Source of the DNA: CAVVZJ01 sp963752755
Lineage (GTDB): Bacteria; Planctomycetota; Planctomycetia; Isosphaerales; Isosphaeraceae
Reading direction: 5' to 3'
Assembly: GCA_963752755.1 (NCBI GenBank)
Contig: CAVVZJ010000001.1
Span: 1,426,001 to 1,490,000, forward strand
DNA: 64,000 nucleotides
Positions 49,494 through 58,349 of the stretch are shown one piece after another. The position numbers and the translations under genes were made by a program. Each line of letters starts with the position of its first letter. Within the stretch, counting starts at the first letter, position 1. Under the pieces are notes generated by a model. That model ran no database searches, was not told the DNA's origin, and worked only from the letters and a program-made list of their open reading frames with translations.

Positions 49494-49764
49494 CGGTCCC
49501 CCGACGCTCGGTCATCCTCGATCGCATCTCGGATCAAGAACCAGACGGCAGGTCCACGGGATCTCTCCCGCACCAGGGTGGAGATCGGCGCGGCCGTCGG
49601 CCTCGACGGAGAAGGCGCTGTCGGCTCGATGCAACTGCGCATCATTATGACGCATCCCGCGCGACCGCCGCAAGGAAGCATCGGCGGCACACCTCTGGGT
49701 TTCAAGACGATCGATCGTGCTCGAAAATCCATTCCTGGACGCACCGGAGGTGGTTGGCTCCGGC
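49494..49764. other. Spacer between kinase and catalase-like gene
   Basis: No gene is supported here. It is the leader of the giant kinase on the minus strand and the trailer of the catalase-like gene. Confidence 0.3.
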
Positions 49765-50802
49765 TCACTCCCCCGGTTCTTTCATCGGGACGTGGTTCAG
49801 TTCGTGCCGGCCCTGGGCGATGGCCAGGTACAACGGCCCGCGGGCGCGATTGACCCCGCCGAGAGGACGGTGCTCGGGTAAGGCGTGCCAGGGATTGAAC
49901 GAGAGGTTCTCGCAGGATTCGCGACGCTCGGGCGTGTCGAAGGTCTGCTTCGGCACCTGAATCGTGGCAACCTTGCGGAACGGGGCGACCGACTCGTCCC
50001 AGCGGACGGTCGGGTCCTCCACCGGATTCACGGCGCGATCGCCCTGGAGCTGCACGAGGAAGTCGAACCGCGCCTCGTGCTGGCTCAAATGCCGGACCAT
50101 CGACTCGCGGTAGCGATCCTTCGAGCCCGAAGGCTCGGGCGCGGGAACCAGGGCCAGGTCCGGCAGCGTCGAGAACTTCATGGCCTGAGAGCCGATGGCG
50201 TAGGGCGTGGCACTCCAGTATCGTATCCGCAAGGGACTATCGGGGCTCGATCGCGAGTTCCGAAGCATCTTGAAGCGGTAGTCGGAGGAGAGGAGCAAGC
50301 GTATCAAAGCCCCGACCTTGCCGAGCGAGAGGCCGGGCGACTTGAGCTCGCGGAGGACCTCCAGCAGGGGGACGTAGTCGGCCACGTTGCGGACGAAGAA
50401 GACGGGCTGGTCGATCAGGATAAAGTCCTGTGTCGGGACGTCCTCCTGGCCCTCCAGAAGCTTGCGGCCGGGCACGTCGAGCAGCTTGATGGCCATGCCG
50501 TGAATGTCAGCCTTGGTATCGTCCCACGAGGAGCCGTTGGAGAACCGGATCAAGGCCCGGAAACTCCGCGGCTCGGCAAAGACTCCGGCGCGAAACTCGG
50601 CCGGCAGATCCGGCTCGACGACGAACTCGGCGTCCACGCAGCCATGCCCCTTCGGGTGTTGCCCGCGGGGCACGGGTGTGTGAAGCCGGTCGCTCCGCTC
50701 CTGGATCTGGCGATGGATCGCGACGAGTTGCTCGATCTGCGACGCCTCGTCCGGCGGGATCGATTCCAGCGGGGCTTCGGAGATGGCGGTGGTGATGCTC
50801 AT
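49765..50802 (-). CDS. Catalase-family haem protein (y4iL-like)
   Basis: This 345-residue protein fits the catalase-like superfamily but is much shorter than true catalases. The distal region reads RGQHPKGHGCVDAEFVVEPD, with the His in KGHG where catalases have the catalytic His. RSFRALIRFSNGSSWDDTKADIHGMAIKLL and TQDFILIDQPVFFVRNVADY are typical of the short y4iL-like group. The start is ATG 50802 (MSITTAISEAPLESIPPD). It follows the acetoacetate-decarboxylase-like gene by 70 bases on the same strand. Possible roles are peroxide or lipid-peroxide metabolism. Confidence 0.8.
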   Translation of the reverse strand: MSITTAISEAPLESIPPDEASQIEQLVAIHRQIQERSDRLHTPVPRGQHPKGHGCVDAEFVVEPDLPAEFRAGVFAEPRSFRALIRFSNGSSWDDTKADIHGMAIKLLDVPGRKLLEGQEDVPTQDFILIDQPVFFVRNVADYVPLLEVLRELKSPGLSLGKVGALIRLLLSSDYRFKMLRNSRSSPDSPLRIRYWSATPYAIGSQAMKFSTLPDLALVPAPEPSGSKDRYRESMVRHLSQHEARFDFLVQLQGDRAVNPVEDPTVRWDESVAPFRKVATIQVPKQTFDTPERRESCENLSFNPWHALPEHRPLGGVNRARGPLYLAIAQGRHELNHVPMKEPGE

Positions 50803-50872
50803 CGGAAGACTCCCTTGGCGTCTGGTTCCGATTCGATCGAGAGCCGGCCTTCTTCCGGCCGGGAGGTGCCGA

Positions 50873-51637
50873 TCAGGATACGGGCGATGCATTGAAGATT
50901 TCTTCAACCTCGGCGAAAACATTCGGCTTGACGATGATGTCGCCCTTGATCAACTCACAACCGAGAAGCTCGACAAGCGGCACCTGGTCCAGAGGGTCCG
51001 ACTCGGAGGCCCCGGTCAGCTCCAGGCTGCCCGGGCCGCTCCAGATCTCGCTCGGCTGGACGACCCAGTGGCTAGCCATGATCTCGCCGACCGTCGGCAG
51101 GGCCCCGCGCTGGGGGCTGGGGATGATCCGGGTCGTCAGGTAGTTCAAGGTCAGTTCCGGCGGAAGCGGGGAGACCTTCTGCGCGGGCTTCATCGAGCCG
51201 GAGCAGACCCGGACGCCTGCGGGACGATCCATCGAGCCAGCGAAGTTCGGACCCGTCTGGAAGTCGATGTGCGCCATTTTTTTCGGATAGCCGCCCATCT
51301 CGCGGCCGGCGGCCATGGCAATATCGGTCGTCACATAAAGATACGCGCCATACTGGAAGTGAGCGTCGTTGTAGATCACATCCAGGTAGAGCACCACCTC
51401 GTCATACGGTCCGAGGCTACTCTCGGGGTACGACGCGAAGACCAGGGCAGCCGTTGGCTTATCGGGGAGCGAGAGCGTCTCGGGAAGGATCTGTGCGGCT
51501 TTTTCACCGTCGGTCACATACTTCAGGATCATCAGGGTGGCCGCCTTGTAGTTGTACGGCGGCGCCGGAAACAGGGGCGCATGGACAGGCATGGAGAACC
51601 CGAACTTCTCCTTGGCCAGTGTGCCGCGAATCCCCAT
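50873..51637 (-). CDS. Acetoacetate decarboxylase-family protein
   Basis: This 254-residue protein starts at ATG 51637 (MGIRGTLAKEKFGFSMPVHA), which has GGAGG five bases upstream; that site overlaps an alternative ATG at 51649. The catalytic region GREMGGYPKKMAHI has the adjacent Lys pair (K119, K120), one of which would form the Schiff base in true decarboxylases. The rest follows the family (LYLDVIYNDAHFQYGAYLYV and STPSPQ-like TTRIIPSPQRGALPTV). It is the first gene of an operon with the catalase-like protein. The substrate may differ from acetoacetate, since the family is broad. Confidence 0.85.
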   Translation of the reverse strand: MGIRGTLAKEKFGFSMPVHAPLFPAPPYNYKAATLMILKYVTDGEKAAQILPETLSLPDKPTAALVFASYPESSLGPYDEVVLYLDVIYNDAHFQYGAYLYVTTDIAMAAGREMGGYPKKMAHIDFQTGPNFAGSMDRPAGVRVCSGSMKPAQKVSPLPPELTLNYLTTRIIPSPQRGALPTVGEIMASHWVVQPSEIWSGPGSLELTGASESDPLDQVPLVELLGCELIKGDIIVKPNVFAEVEEIFNASPVS

Positions 51638-52416
51638 GATCGCCTCCATAAAGAATTGATAGGAATGTGGGACACGCCTGATCCTGTCCCGACTCCCAGA
51701 CCCGAGAGGTTTGTAGGATGCCGGCACGAGCACCGTTCCCGCGAACCGAACGTGCGCATCATATCGGTTCGACCATACGAATGGCAAACAGATATTTTCG
51801 GCACCTTCGGCACCACCGGCCCCGCTTCCATTAGCGGAATCGGGCGCCTCCGCTTCGGTGGTGGGGCGGGCTCGTCGTCAGAGGAGTGGGGCAGTTGCAG
51901 ACCGAGCGCGTGGGCCAGCACGAAGAGGAGCATCAGGAGCCAGAGCCAGAGGATCACCTGCACCGGGGGTGTCGGGCCACGGAACCGGCGGGTCCGGCCC
52001 TCGATCCGGCGTTCCGCGACGCGCGGGCACATGTGCCGTCGCCACTCGGAGAGGCGGCCGATCCTGCCGCAGTCGAGGCAATGGTACTGGAAGAGACCCG
52101 GCACCAGGCCGAGGCTCGCGAGCATCAAGAGCACCGCCATCGGTGTGAAGGGCCCCGCGACTCCCAGGAAGAGCAAGGCAAACATGCCCGCCAGCCAGGC
52201 GAGGATCGCCGCGATCCCGAGGAACGGGTTGCTCAGCAGGCGCTGATACGACTCGGGCGAGTGGTCCAGCTCCAGGGCGTTGTCGGGCAGAATCGGGTCG
52301 AATTCCGGGTCACGACCCGCGGGAGGCGACACGAGCTGGGAGGAAGACTCCTCCCGCGATGGCACGGGTGGCAGCAGCGGCGAAGGCGGCGGGTCCGGTT
52401 GCACGGCGGCCTTCAC
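51532..52416 (-). CDS. Membrane protein with CxxC zinc-knuckle; C-terminus unclear
   Basis: It starts at the GTG at 52416, overlapping the stop of the preceding small frame (GTGA). A proline-rich N-terminal part precedes two close helices (FLGIAAILAWLAGMFALLFL and MAVLLMLASLGLVPGLF), then YHCLDCGRIGRLSEWRRHMC, then a third helix (VILWLWLLMLLFVLAHAL). The last 80 residues of the frame are arginine-rich and overlap the decarboxylase promoter and start, so the true end probably lies at about 51780 after a frameshift. No named family is recognised. Confidence 0.5.
   Translation of the reverse strand: MKAAVQPDPPPSPLLPPVPSREESSSQLVSPPAGRDPEFDPILPDNALELDHSPESYQRLLSNPFLGIAAILAWLAGMFALLFLGVAGPFTPMAVLLMLASLGLVPGLFQYHCLDCGRIGRLSEWRRHMCPRVAERRIEGRTRRFRGPTPPVQVILWLWLLMLLFVLAHALGLQLPHSSDDEPAPPPKRRRPIPLMEAGPVVPKVPKISVCHSYGRTDMMRTFGSRERCSCRHPTNLSGLGVGTGSGVSHIPINSLWRRSWGFAAHWPRRSSGSPCLSMRPCFRRRRTTTRRPP
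51758..51787 (-). promoter_or_regulatory. Candidate promoter of the decarboxylase-catalase operon
   Basis: On the minus strand TTGCCA (51787-51782) and TATGAT (51763-51758) are 18 bases apart. The ATG at 51637 lies about 120 bases downstream. Confidence 0.5.
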
Positions 52417-52676
52417 CCTTCGGGGCCTGCCCCGGTCCAGACTCGAAACGTCTCCAGGCCGGCGCGGCGTCCCCGAGAATGGAAGCCGGCGACCTGGCCG
52501 ACAGGCTGACTTGCGGCGGTCTCGGTACCGAAATCCGTGTCGCGGCCGACGAAGACCGGCAGGGCCATTGCCGACAGAGCGATCCGCCCAAGAGTGGCCC
52601 GGCCCGCAGCCAACCATCCCGGCGCCCGATCAAACCACGGACTCGCGAAAACCAGTGCTGGCAAGAAAGAATTCAC
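52413..52676 (-). CDS. Possible small protein of unknown function
   Basis: A frame of 87 residues from the GTG at 52676, which has GGGAG five bases upstream. It starts VNSFLPALVFASPWFDRAPG and has one hydrophobic stretch (GRIALSAMALPVFV). Its stop overlaps the GTG of the next gene (GTGA), the best argument that it is translated. The last 25 residues are arginine-rich. No family is recognised, and the region may carry frameshifts. Confidence 0.3.
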   Translation of the reverse strand: MNSFLPALVFASPWFDRAPGWLAAGRATLGRIALSAMALPVFVGRDTDFGTETAASQPVGQVAGFHSRGRRAGLETFRVWTGAGPEG

Positions 52677-53259
52677 CCGGGCTCCCTCGCTGTTGCGGCA
52701 CGGCCGGAGGTGGGTGAGACGTTCCGGAACACCGCGGTAAGGGCCAGGGCGACTTGGGAGAACCGGCCCAACGTGAGGATCGCCTCCAGAGTATCCTAGG
52801 CGCCGATCCCCACCAATCCAACCGTGGACGCCGTGGCGATGCCCCTGGAGGCGAGCCTTGCCGGCCTCCATGCTCGGATCACCGAACCACGACGTGACTC
52901 CGACCCCGGACACCGCGTGCGGTCGCCTGACCAACGCCAGCCTCGCCGCCCACGAGCGGCCGTCGCGACCTTGGGAACTCACACCCATCGACCGCCGCGT
53001 TTCGAGACAGTAAGGTGCCCCGGCCTTTGCAACGATCTTCCGATAATCACGCTGAGAACCGACCATCGGAGCGGGAATCCCTCCGGCGACCGCCCGATGG
53101 GTGACGGGGACCGTCGACTCGACAGCAGCTTCCATGCGGCGTCTCCTGGGAGCGGTCCTCGCTCGGTGGTTGGGGCGATGCTCAGAAGGATCGGAACTCT
53201 CGCGAAGGGCGGTTCACGATTTCATTTCAGGAGGGTCAGCGACACCGGCCGATTCACAG
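52677..53259. other. Unresolved region without a supported gene
   Basis: Open frames exist on both strands but their products are low in hydrophobic order and match nothing recognisable. A GGAGG at about 52785 precedes a short minus-strand frame of about 36 residues. I cannot say whether a frameshifted gene is hidden here. Confidence 0.3.
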
Positions 53260-54002
53260 TCAGGCTCGCAATCGATGCTGATGCAGGAGCCCATAAGACT
53301 CTTCGCATTTGCGGAGGATTTCCGCCAGAGGCTCCGGGACCCCCTCCGGCTTGGGCCGATAGGGCTGGAACGTCGTTGTCGTCTGGACGCTGCCGTACCA
53401 GTGCTTCGCCCAGATGCCGTCCGTCTCGCGACGCCCGGGGGGCCAGGAGAGCATGGACTCGTCGAAGGCGACCCCCAGCGCTTCGCAGAGGGCACCGAGG
53501 GTACCCGGGGATCTTTGAGAACGTCGCGGGCGTCGATGACCGGCGGGACGCGGCCGGTCTGCTCGCGGACACGCTCGAAGATCTCCACCTGCTGAGGAAG
53601 TCCCGTGTCTTCGAGCCTCGGAGACGGCAGGATCTTCGCGAGCGAGGTGAGCATCTCACGGGGTTCGCGGATCAGGAAGGCATTGGTCACGCGATCGAGC
53701 CAGCCGCGGTCGATCTGGGGCAGCAGGTGGTGGGCCATTTGCTTCTGGTAGAAGATCGCGTCGCCGCCTGGCACCGGGCCGAGCAGCCCATTGATGACCT
53801 TCCGCCAATCGCTTTCGTGGTGGACGATCACCTCGTCGGCGCCGGGGTGGTCAAGCCTGGTTTGCTGGAGGTAATGGGCATAGAGCGGCTCGTCGCAGAC
53901 GAACGTATCCGGCCGGTTACCCCACGACCGCATCAGGGCCGTGGAGATGTTGCGGGGGCCGGACCACATCGCGATCCGGATCGGGCTCTCGGGGATGGGC
54001 AT
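53260..54002 (-). CDS. Sulfotransferase-family protein, one frameshift
   Basis: A reconstructed protein of about 247 residues from ATG 54002. The PAPS-binding loop is IAMWSGPRNISTALMRSW (residues 9-26), a P-loop-like 5'-phosphosulfate site, and AFLIREPREMLTSLAKI is the 3'-phosphate-binding part with Arg and Ser. A shift at about 53493 continues as LCEALGVAFDESMLSWPPG and KHWYGSVQTTTTFQPY. It lies 22 bases downstream of the peroxiredoxin-kinase gene on the same strand, so the two are probably co-transcribed. The target of sulfation is unknown; these proteins are often mis-named after aminotransferases. Confidence 0.75.
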
Positions 54003-54024
54003 GGTCGGCGGATTTCGGTCGGGA

Positions 54025-55398
54025 TCAGGGAAGACGTTCCACGATCTCACGCAGGCTGATCGAACGTCGCGACGGATCGGGTTCCAGCAAACGCAGCAGG
54101 ATCGGCCGGAAGGGATCGGGGACCTCGGAGGCCAGTTTGGCCGTTGGCACGGCGCGGACGCGGGCGAGCACTTGAAGGATGTTATCGCCCGCGAACGCCT
54201 TGCGACCGGTCAGCATCTCGTGGAGCACGACGCCGAAGGCGAAGGCGTCCGAGGCGGCGGTGGCTGGTTCGCCGCGCGTTTGCTCGGGCGCCATGTAGCT
54301 GGGTGTCCCGAAGACGCCGGCCGCGTCGTCGTCGGAGGAACCGAAACCATGGCCGGGGTAGTCGAGCGTGGCGTCGGGGTCACGATCGTCGAGCCGGGCC
54401 AGCCCGAAGTCGAGAATCTTGGCGACGCCCTCGGGCGTCACGATCACGTTCTCGGGCTTGAAGTCGCCGTGAACGACCCCCTGCGCATGCGCCGCGGCCA
54501 GTCCCGAGGCGACCTGCCGGGCGAGGGTCGCGGCCCGTTCGGGCGAGAAAGGGCCCTCACGTTCGATGAGCTGGCTCAAGGGGCGACCCCGAAGGTACTC
54601 CATCGCGATGATCGCCACGCCGTCGTCGTCCTCGACGGCATACACGGTGCAGATATTCGGATGATTCAAGGCCGCCACCGACCGCGCCTCGGTCAAAGCG
54701 TTCTGAGGCGCATCAGGCTTGAGCACCTTGAGAGCGACGGTTCGTTGCAACCGCAGGTCCCGAGCCCGGAAGACGGCCGCGAACGAGCCCGAGCCGAGCG
54801 GCGCCTCGATCCGATAATGCGCGACCATGCTGCCTGGTCCGAGCACCTGGGTCGGGTCGAGCGTGGCGTCGCCTAGCTCCCAGCCGCTGGCGCAGAGACC
54901 GCCGGTCTGCAGGGCTGTGAGAACGCGGAGCACGTCGTCCGGCCGTCGGCCGACGCTCAGGTTGTGAACCGACAGGTATTGCAGCACGCCGTTCGGGTCG
55001 ATCAGGAAGAGGCCGCGCAAGGCCGCATGCTGGTGCGGCAGATAGACGCCGAAGGCCCGCGCCACCTCGCCTTGTTCGTCCGACGCGAGGGCGAAACCCA
55101 ACCCCGCCAGCCCTCCCCGCGACCGGGGCGTCTCCAGCCACTGTTCGTGCGACTCGATTGGATCGCAACTGATCCCGAGGATCTCGCAACCCAGTTGCCG
55201 GAACTCCGCGATCCGGGCTCCCAGCGCGGACAGCTCGGTCGGGCAGATGAGCGAGAAGTCGCGAGGATAGAACACCAGGGCCAGCCAGCGGCCCCGATAG
55301 TCAGCCAGACGTGCGCGGCGATGGTCCGTGCCTGGCGTCGGAGTGCTGGGCAGATCGAACTCCGGCGCCAGCAGGCCGACCATCGGGACGGGGTTCAC
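54025..55398 (-). CDS. 2-Cys peroxiredoxin fused to Hanks-type Ser/Thr kinase
   Basis: A 457-residue protein from the GTG at 55398, which has GAGGAG seven bases upstream. Residues 1-175 are an AhpC/TSA peroxiredoxin. The peroxidatic Cys52 is in FYPRDFSLICPTELSALG, and a resolving-type Cys169 is in TGGLCASGWELG, as in typical 2-Cys enzymes. Extra cysteines are at 71 and 78. The kinase domain begins at residue 195 (HYRIEAPLGSGSFAAVFRA) with lysine K224, DFG at 330-332 and APE at 370-372. The catalytic loop reads HGDFKPEN (310-317), with Gly in place of the HRD arginine. There is no membrane helix. It shares an operon with the sulfotransferase. A role as a peroxide-responsive kinase is inferred. 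Confidence 0.9.
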   Translation of the reverse strand: MNPVPMVGLLAPEFDLPSTPTPGTDHRRARLADYRGRWLALVFYPRDFSLICPTELSALGARIAEFRQLGCEILGISCDPIESHEQWLETPRSRGGLAGLGFALASDEQGEVARAFGVYLPHQHAALRGLFLIDPNGVLQYLSVHNLSVGRRPDDVLRVLTALQTGGLCASGWELGDATLDPTQVLGPGSMVAHYRIEAPLGSGSFAAVFRARDLRLQRTVALKVLKPDAPQNALTEARSVAALNHPNICTVYAVEDDDGVAIIAMEYLRGRPLSQLIEREGPFSPERAATLARQVASGLAAAHAQGVVHGDFKPENVIVTPEGVAKILDFGLARLDDRDPDATLDYPGHGFGSSDDDAAGVFGTPSYMAPEQTRGEPATAASDAFAFGVVLHEMLTGRKAFAGDNILQVLARVRAVPTAKLASEVPDPFRPILLRLLEPDPSRRSISLREIVERLP

Positions 55399-55439
55399 TT
55401 CGGGGCTCCTCGCGGCACGATTCCGGGGAGGCGGAGGAT

Positions 55440-55557
55440 TAGGATTCCAGGTCGATGGCCAACGACCAATGGTCAATGGCCGATGATCGATCGCGGGAGC
55501 AGGCTCGTCCTCGATCGACCACCGACCATCACTTCGACCATCATCCTTCGGCGCCCG
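55440..55557. repeat. Simple repeat rich in CGACCATC/CCAATGG words
   Basis: A low-complexity spacer between the oxidoreductase end and the peroxiredoxin-kinase start. It holds GGCCAACGACCAATGG, GGTCAATGGCCGATGATC and CGACCATCACTTCGACCATC. The same CGACCATC words occur at 21355-21380. Confidence 0.6.
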
Positions 55558-57002
55558 TCAAGCCAGCTTCTCCGGCACGACGAACGGCGGCCGGTAGGTC
55601 CGGGTCAGCATCCGATCGGCCTCGGGGGCGTCGGCGAACCGCTCGGACGTCGGCGTCGAAGTCGAGCTTGCGACCGAGCCGGTACTCCAGGCCGTCGAGC
55701 TTGATGCCGTTGCCCTGCGAGAGGTGCTCCTCCATCCGGTCGAGGGCCTCGGCCATCTCCTTGCAGTCGCCGAACGACTTGGTCTGGCTGTTGAACGGCA
55801 CGACCTCGCCGAGCCGGTACGAGATGTTGGCCAGGTGGCAGAGGGCGGCCGAGTAGTGGCCTTCGAGGATGTCGGCGTTGAGGTCCTCCTTCTTGCGGCT
55901 GCGGACGGCCGCGATGAAGTTGCCGAAGTGGTTGCCGCCCCCAGGGCCGCGCTCGGCCTTCACTTCGGGCAGGTCCGCCTTCTCCGCTTGCCCTCGGGGT
56001 AGAAGGCGTTGTCGGTGACGATGCCGCCCTCGAAGTGGACGATGTTGCCGACCTTGTCGCCCTTGTAGTCGTCGGTCTTGAGGCCGCGGACCTCGAAGAC
56101 GAGCGCGGTGTCGCCGTAGTCCATCACGGTCAACTGGGTGTTCGGCGTCTCGCCCTGGTCCTTGTAGCCGAACCGGCCGCCGAGGCTCATGACGCTCTTC
56201 GGCAGGGTGGCGCCCGGGATCATCCAGCGGGCGATGTCCATCTGGTGGACGCCCTGGTTGCCGATGTCGCCGTTGCCGAAGTCCCAGAACCAGTGCCAGT
56301 TGTAGTGCACGTAGTTCTCGTTGAACGGGTGCGTCGGCGCCGGGCCGAGCCAGAGGTTGTAATCGATCTCGGGCGGGGCCTGGCGTGTTCGGCTTGACGC
56401 CGATCGAGCCGCGCGGCTTGTAGCAGAGCCCGCGCGAGATCAGGAGCTTGCCGAGCTTGCCCTGCTTGGCGATCTCGGCCACCTGCGCCCAGCGCCGGCT
56501 CGAACGGCTCTGCGTGCCGTGCTGGACGATCCGGTCGTACTTCCGCGCCGCCTCGACCGCGACCCGCCCCTCGTGGACGTTGTGGCTGCACGGCTTCTCG
56601 ACATAAACGTCCTTGCCCGCCTGGCACGCCCAGATCGTGATGAGCGAATGCCAGTGGTTCGGCGTGGCGATCGAGACGGCGTCGAGTTCCTTGTCCTCGA
56701 GCGCCTGGCGGATGTCCTGCACCGTCTTCGGCGTGTTGCCGCCCTTCGACTTGACCGTCTTGAGCCGCGCGTCGTACGTCCGGGTATCGGGGTCGATCAG
56801 GTACGTGACCTGCACGTCCTTCATCCCCGAGAACTCGTTGACGTGCGAGCTGCCCCGCCCGTTGCAGGCCGGCCACCCCGACCCGGACGACCTCATTGGC
56901 CCCGATGATCCGTCCCGACGACTTGGTCCCCCCGATGGCGAATCCCGCCCCGAAGGCGGCCACCGACCCTTTGAGGAATGTCCGGCGATTCGATCGTGAC
57001 AT
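55558..57002 (-). pseudogene. Gfo/Idh/MocA-family oxidoreductase, TAT-exported, four frameshifts
   Basis: The reconstructed protein of about 480 residues starts at ATG 57002 behind a strong GAGGAGGG site. A twin-arginine signal (SNRRTFLKGSVAAFGAGFA) precedes a Rossmann fold. The sugar-oxidoreductase signature EKPCSHNVHEGRVAVEAARK is intact, as are ATPNHWHSLITIWACQAGKDV and GNGDIGNQGVHQMDIARW, typical of the planctomycete-expanded Gfo/Idh group. Shifts are at about 56870, 56388, 55982 and 55638. After the last shift the frame ends TYRPPFVVPEKLA at 55558. It probably oxidises a sugar derivative in the periplasm. Confidence 0.78.
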
Positions 57003-57210
57003 CTTGCCCTCCTCGCTCTTTGGCGATGCAGGCCTACGAGACGCCCGACTCGGGCCGCACGCCGCGACCCGGTCCTGAACCTCGCGATTATGCACGTGCC
57101 GGACTCCATAAGCCAGCACCCAGCCCCGCCCGCCGTCGGGATCCCGACCTCTCCGAAATTCGGGCTGAGGTTGCCGGAGAAAGCGGTTTCCATTCGTGCT
57201 CACACACGAA
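57003..57210. other. Spacer upstream of the oxidoreductase
   Basis: This is the leader of the Gfo/Idh gene on the minus strand. Apart from its ribosome-binding site next to 57002, nothing is recognised. Confidence 0.3.
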
Positions 57211-57268
57211 AGGCTCTGCGAGCCCAGGTCTGGCAGGCACATGGCCCCCCCCGGGTCTCGCAGAGCCT
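57211..57268 (-). terminator. Long-loop hairpin, probable terminator of the 57352-57658 gene
   Basis: AGGCTCTGCGAG followed by CCC (57211-57225) pairs with GGGT CTCGCAGAGCCT (57253-57268): 12 perfect pairs, a one-base bulge and 3 more. The loop is 27 bases. It lies just past the minus-strand gene end. Confidence 0.5.
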
Positions 57269-57351
57269 CTGGCAGAGAGGAACCCCTGCGATCGAGCGAC
57301 GCTCAGGCTTCCCAGGCGTCACGAAGGCTCGCGTCGATCGGCGGATCGAGG

Positions 57352-57658
57352 TCATGGGGATGCCAGCCGATGGCGCCTGCGGTGTTCGCAGGAAGGTCGG
57401 GCGCCGACCGAGGGAGCGGGGCGATGGAACTGGGAGAGGTCCCACGACGCGGGAAGTGGGTCCTCTTCGCGGGCGGTTTCCAGGGCGTCGAAGATCATCT
57501 GGGCCTGGACGAACTGGCCGATACTATCCAGGTGCAGAGCGATCCGCGGCGAGCGGCCAAGATGGATCTCCATCCGGCAGGAGTCGAAGCCGTGCTGGGC
57601 CAGCCAGTAGCGGGCGCAGGATCTGACCGTCCCGCTTGAAATTGCGAGTGATGTACAT
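57352..57658 (-). CDS. Small unknown protein, one frameshift
   Basis: It starts MYITRNFKRDGQI at ATG 57658, with GGAGAA seven bases upstream. A shift at about 57627 continues SCARYWLAQHGFDSCRMEIH, then HLDSIGQFVQAQMIFDALET and a basic tail, about 101 residues in all. There is no membrane segment or known family. The intact ribosome site and the terminator-like hairpin downstream support a real gene. Confidence 0.5.
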
Positions 57659-57787
57659 GGAAGGCTTCTCCGCTTTTGAGAGATTTCTGAGATCTCGATT
57701 TGATCGAACCCTGGAATGGGAATCGAGCCGACGCACAGACGGCCCGGTAGGCCGATCGGCGTGGGGTCGGGACGCGTTCCGGTTCGA

Positions 57788-58141
57788 TCAACAGCGGAGG
57801 ATGGGTGAGCGATCGCGTCGCCGCGCGACGTGGGTGAGGGAGACGGCGAGGCGAACGTCTTCCGGCCGGCACGGTCGGAGCAGAGGCTCGCTGGACGTGA
57901 GGCCGTCGCAGATTCGCTCGCTGTCGCTGGTGTCCTCGTCGGAGAGCAGCGGCTCCAGCCTCCAGTTGCGTGGAGAGCGTGAGGACCGCGGATCGCGGGA
58001 GAGGACCAGAACCGAGGCGAGGAGCGTCCGGGAGGCGGCGGGTGCCGCTTCGACGCCGGCAGCCCCGGCGTCAACCGACGCGGGGGTGGACCCGGCGGGC
58101 CAGCTCACAGCGAACAGGAGGGCCAGGGAAGCCAGACTCAT
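57788..58141 (-). CDS. Small secreted unknown protein
   Basis: A 117-residue protein with a clear signal peptide (MSLASLALLFAVSWPAGSTP, residues 1-20). The mature part is Ser-, Arg- and Asp-rich (VLSRDPRSSRSPRNWRLEPL). No family or cysteine pattern is recognised. The start at ATG 58141 has only a weak purine-rich site upstream. Confidence 0.5.
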   Translation of the reverse strand: MSLASLALLFAVSWPAGSTPASVDAGAAGVEAAPAASRTLLASVLVLSRDPRSSRSPRNWRLEPLLSDEDTSDSERICDGLTSSEPLLRPCRPEDVRLAVSLTHVARRRDRSPILRC

Positions 58142-58349
58142 CCGTGATCGATCCCCGATGGGTCAGTTCGGACGGAGATCACAACCGCTCTGCGTATTCC
58201 TATGGGTTTTCTCGGATTTAATCAAGGCCGACGACAAACCTCGACGGCAAATCGGTCGGGCCAATTTCTCGAAATCCATACGTGGTAATAGTTAGCGGCA
58301 ACCTCAGATCCGGGTCGATTCGTGCGAGCCGCGGCGTCGCCCAGGTCGA

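Noticed and set aside
52413..53135. 240-residue minus-strand frame as one gene
   Set aside because: The first 150 residues are low-complexity with no ordered hydrophobic pattern; only the last part has translational coupling, so only that was listed at low confidence.
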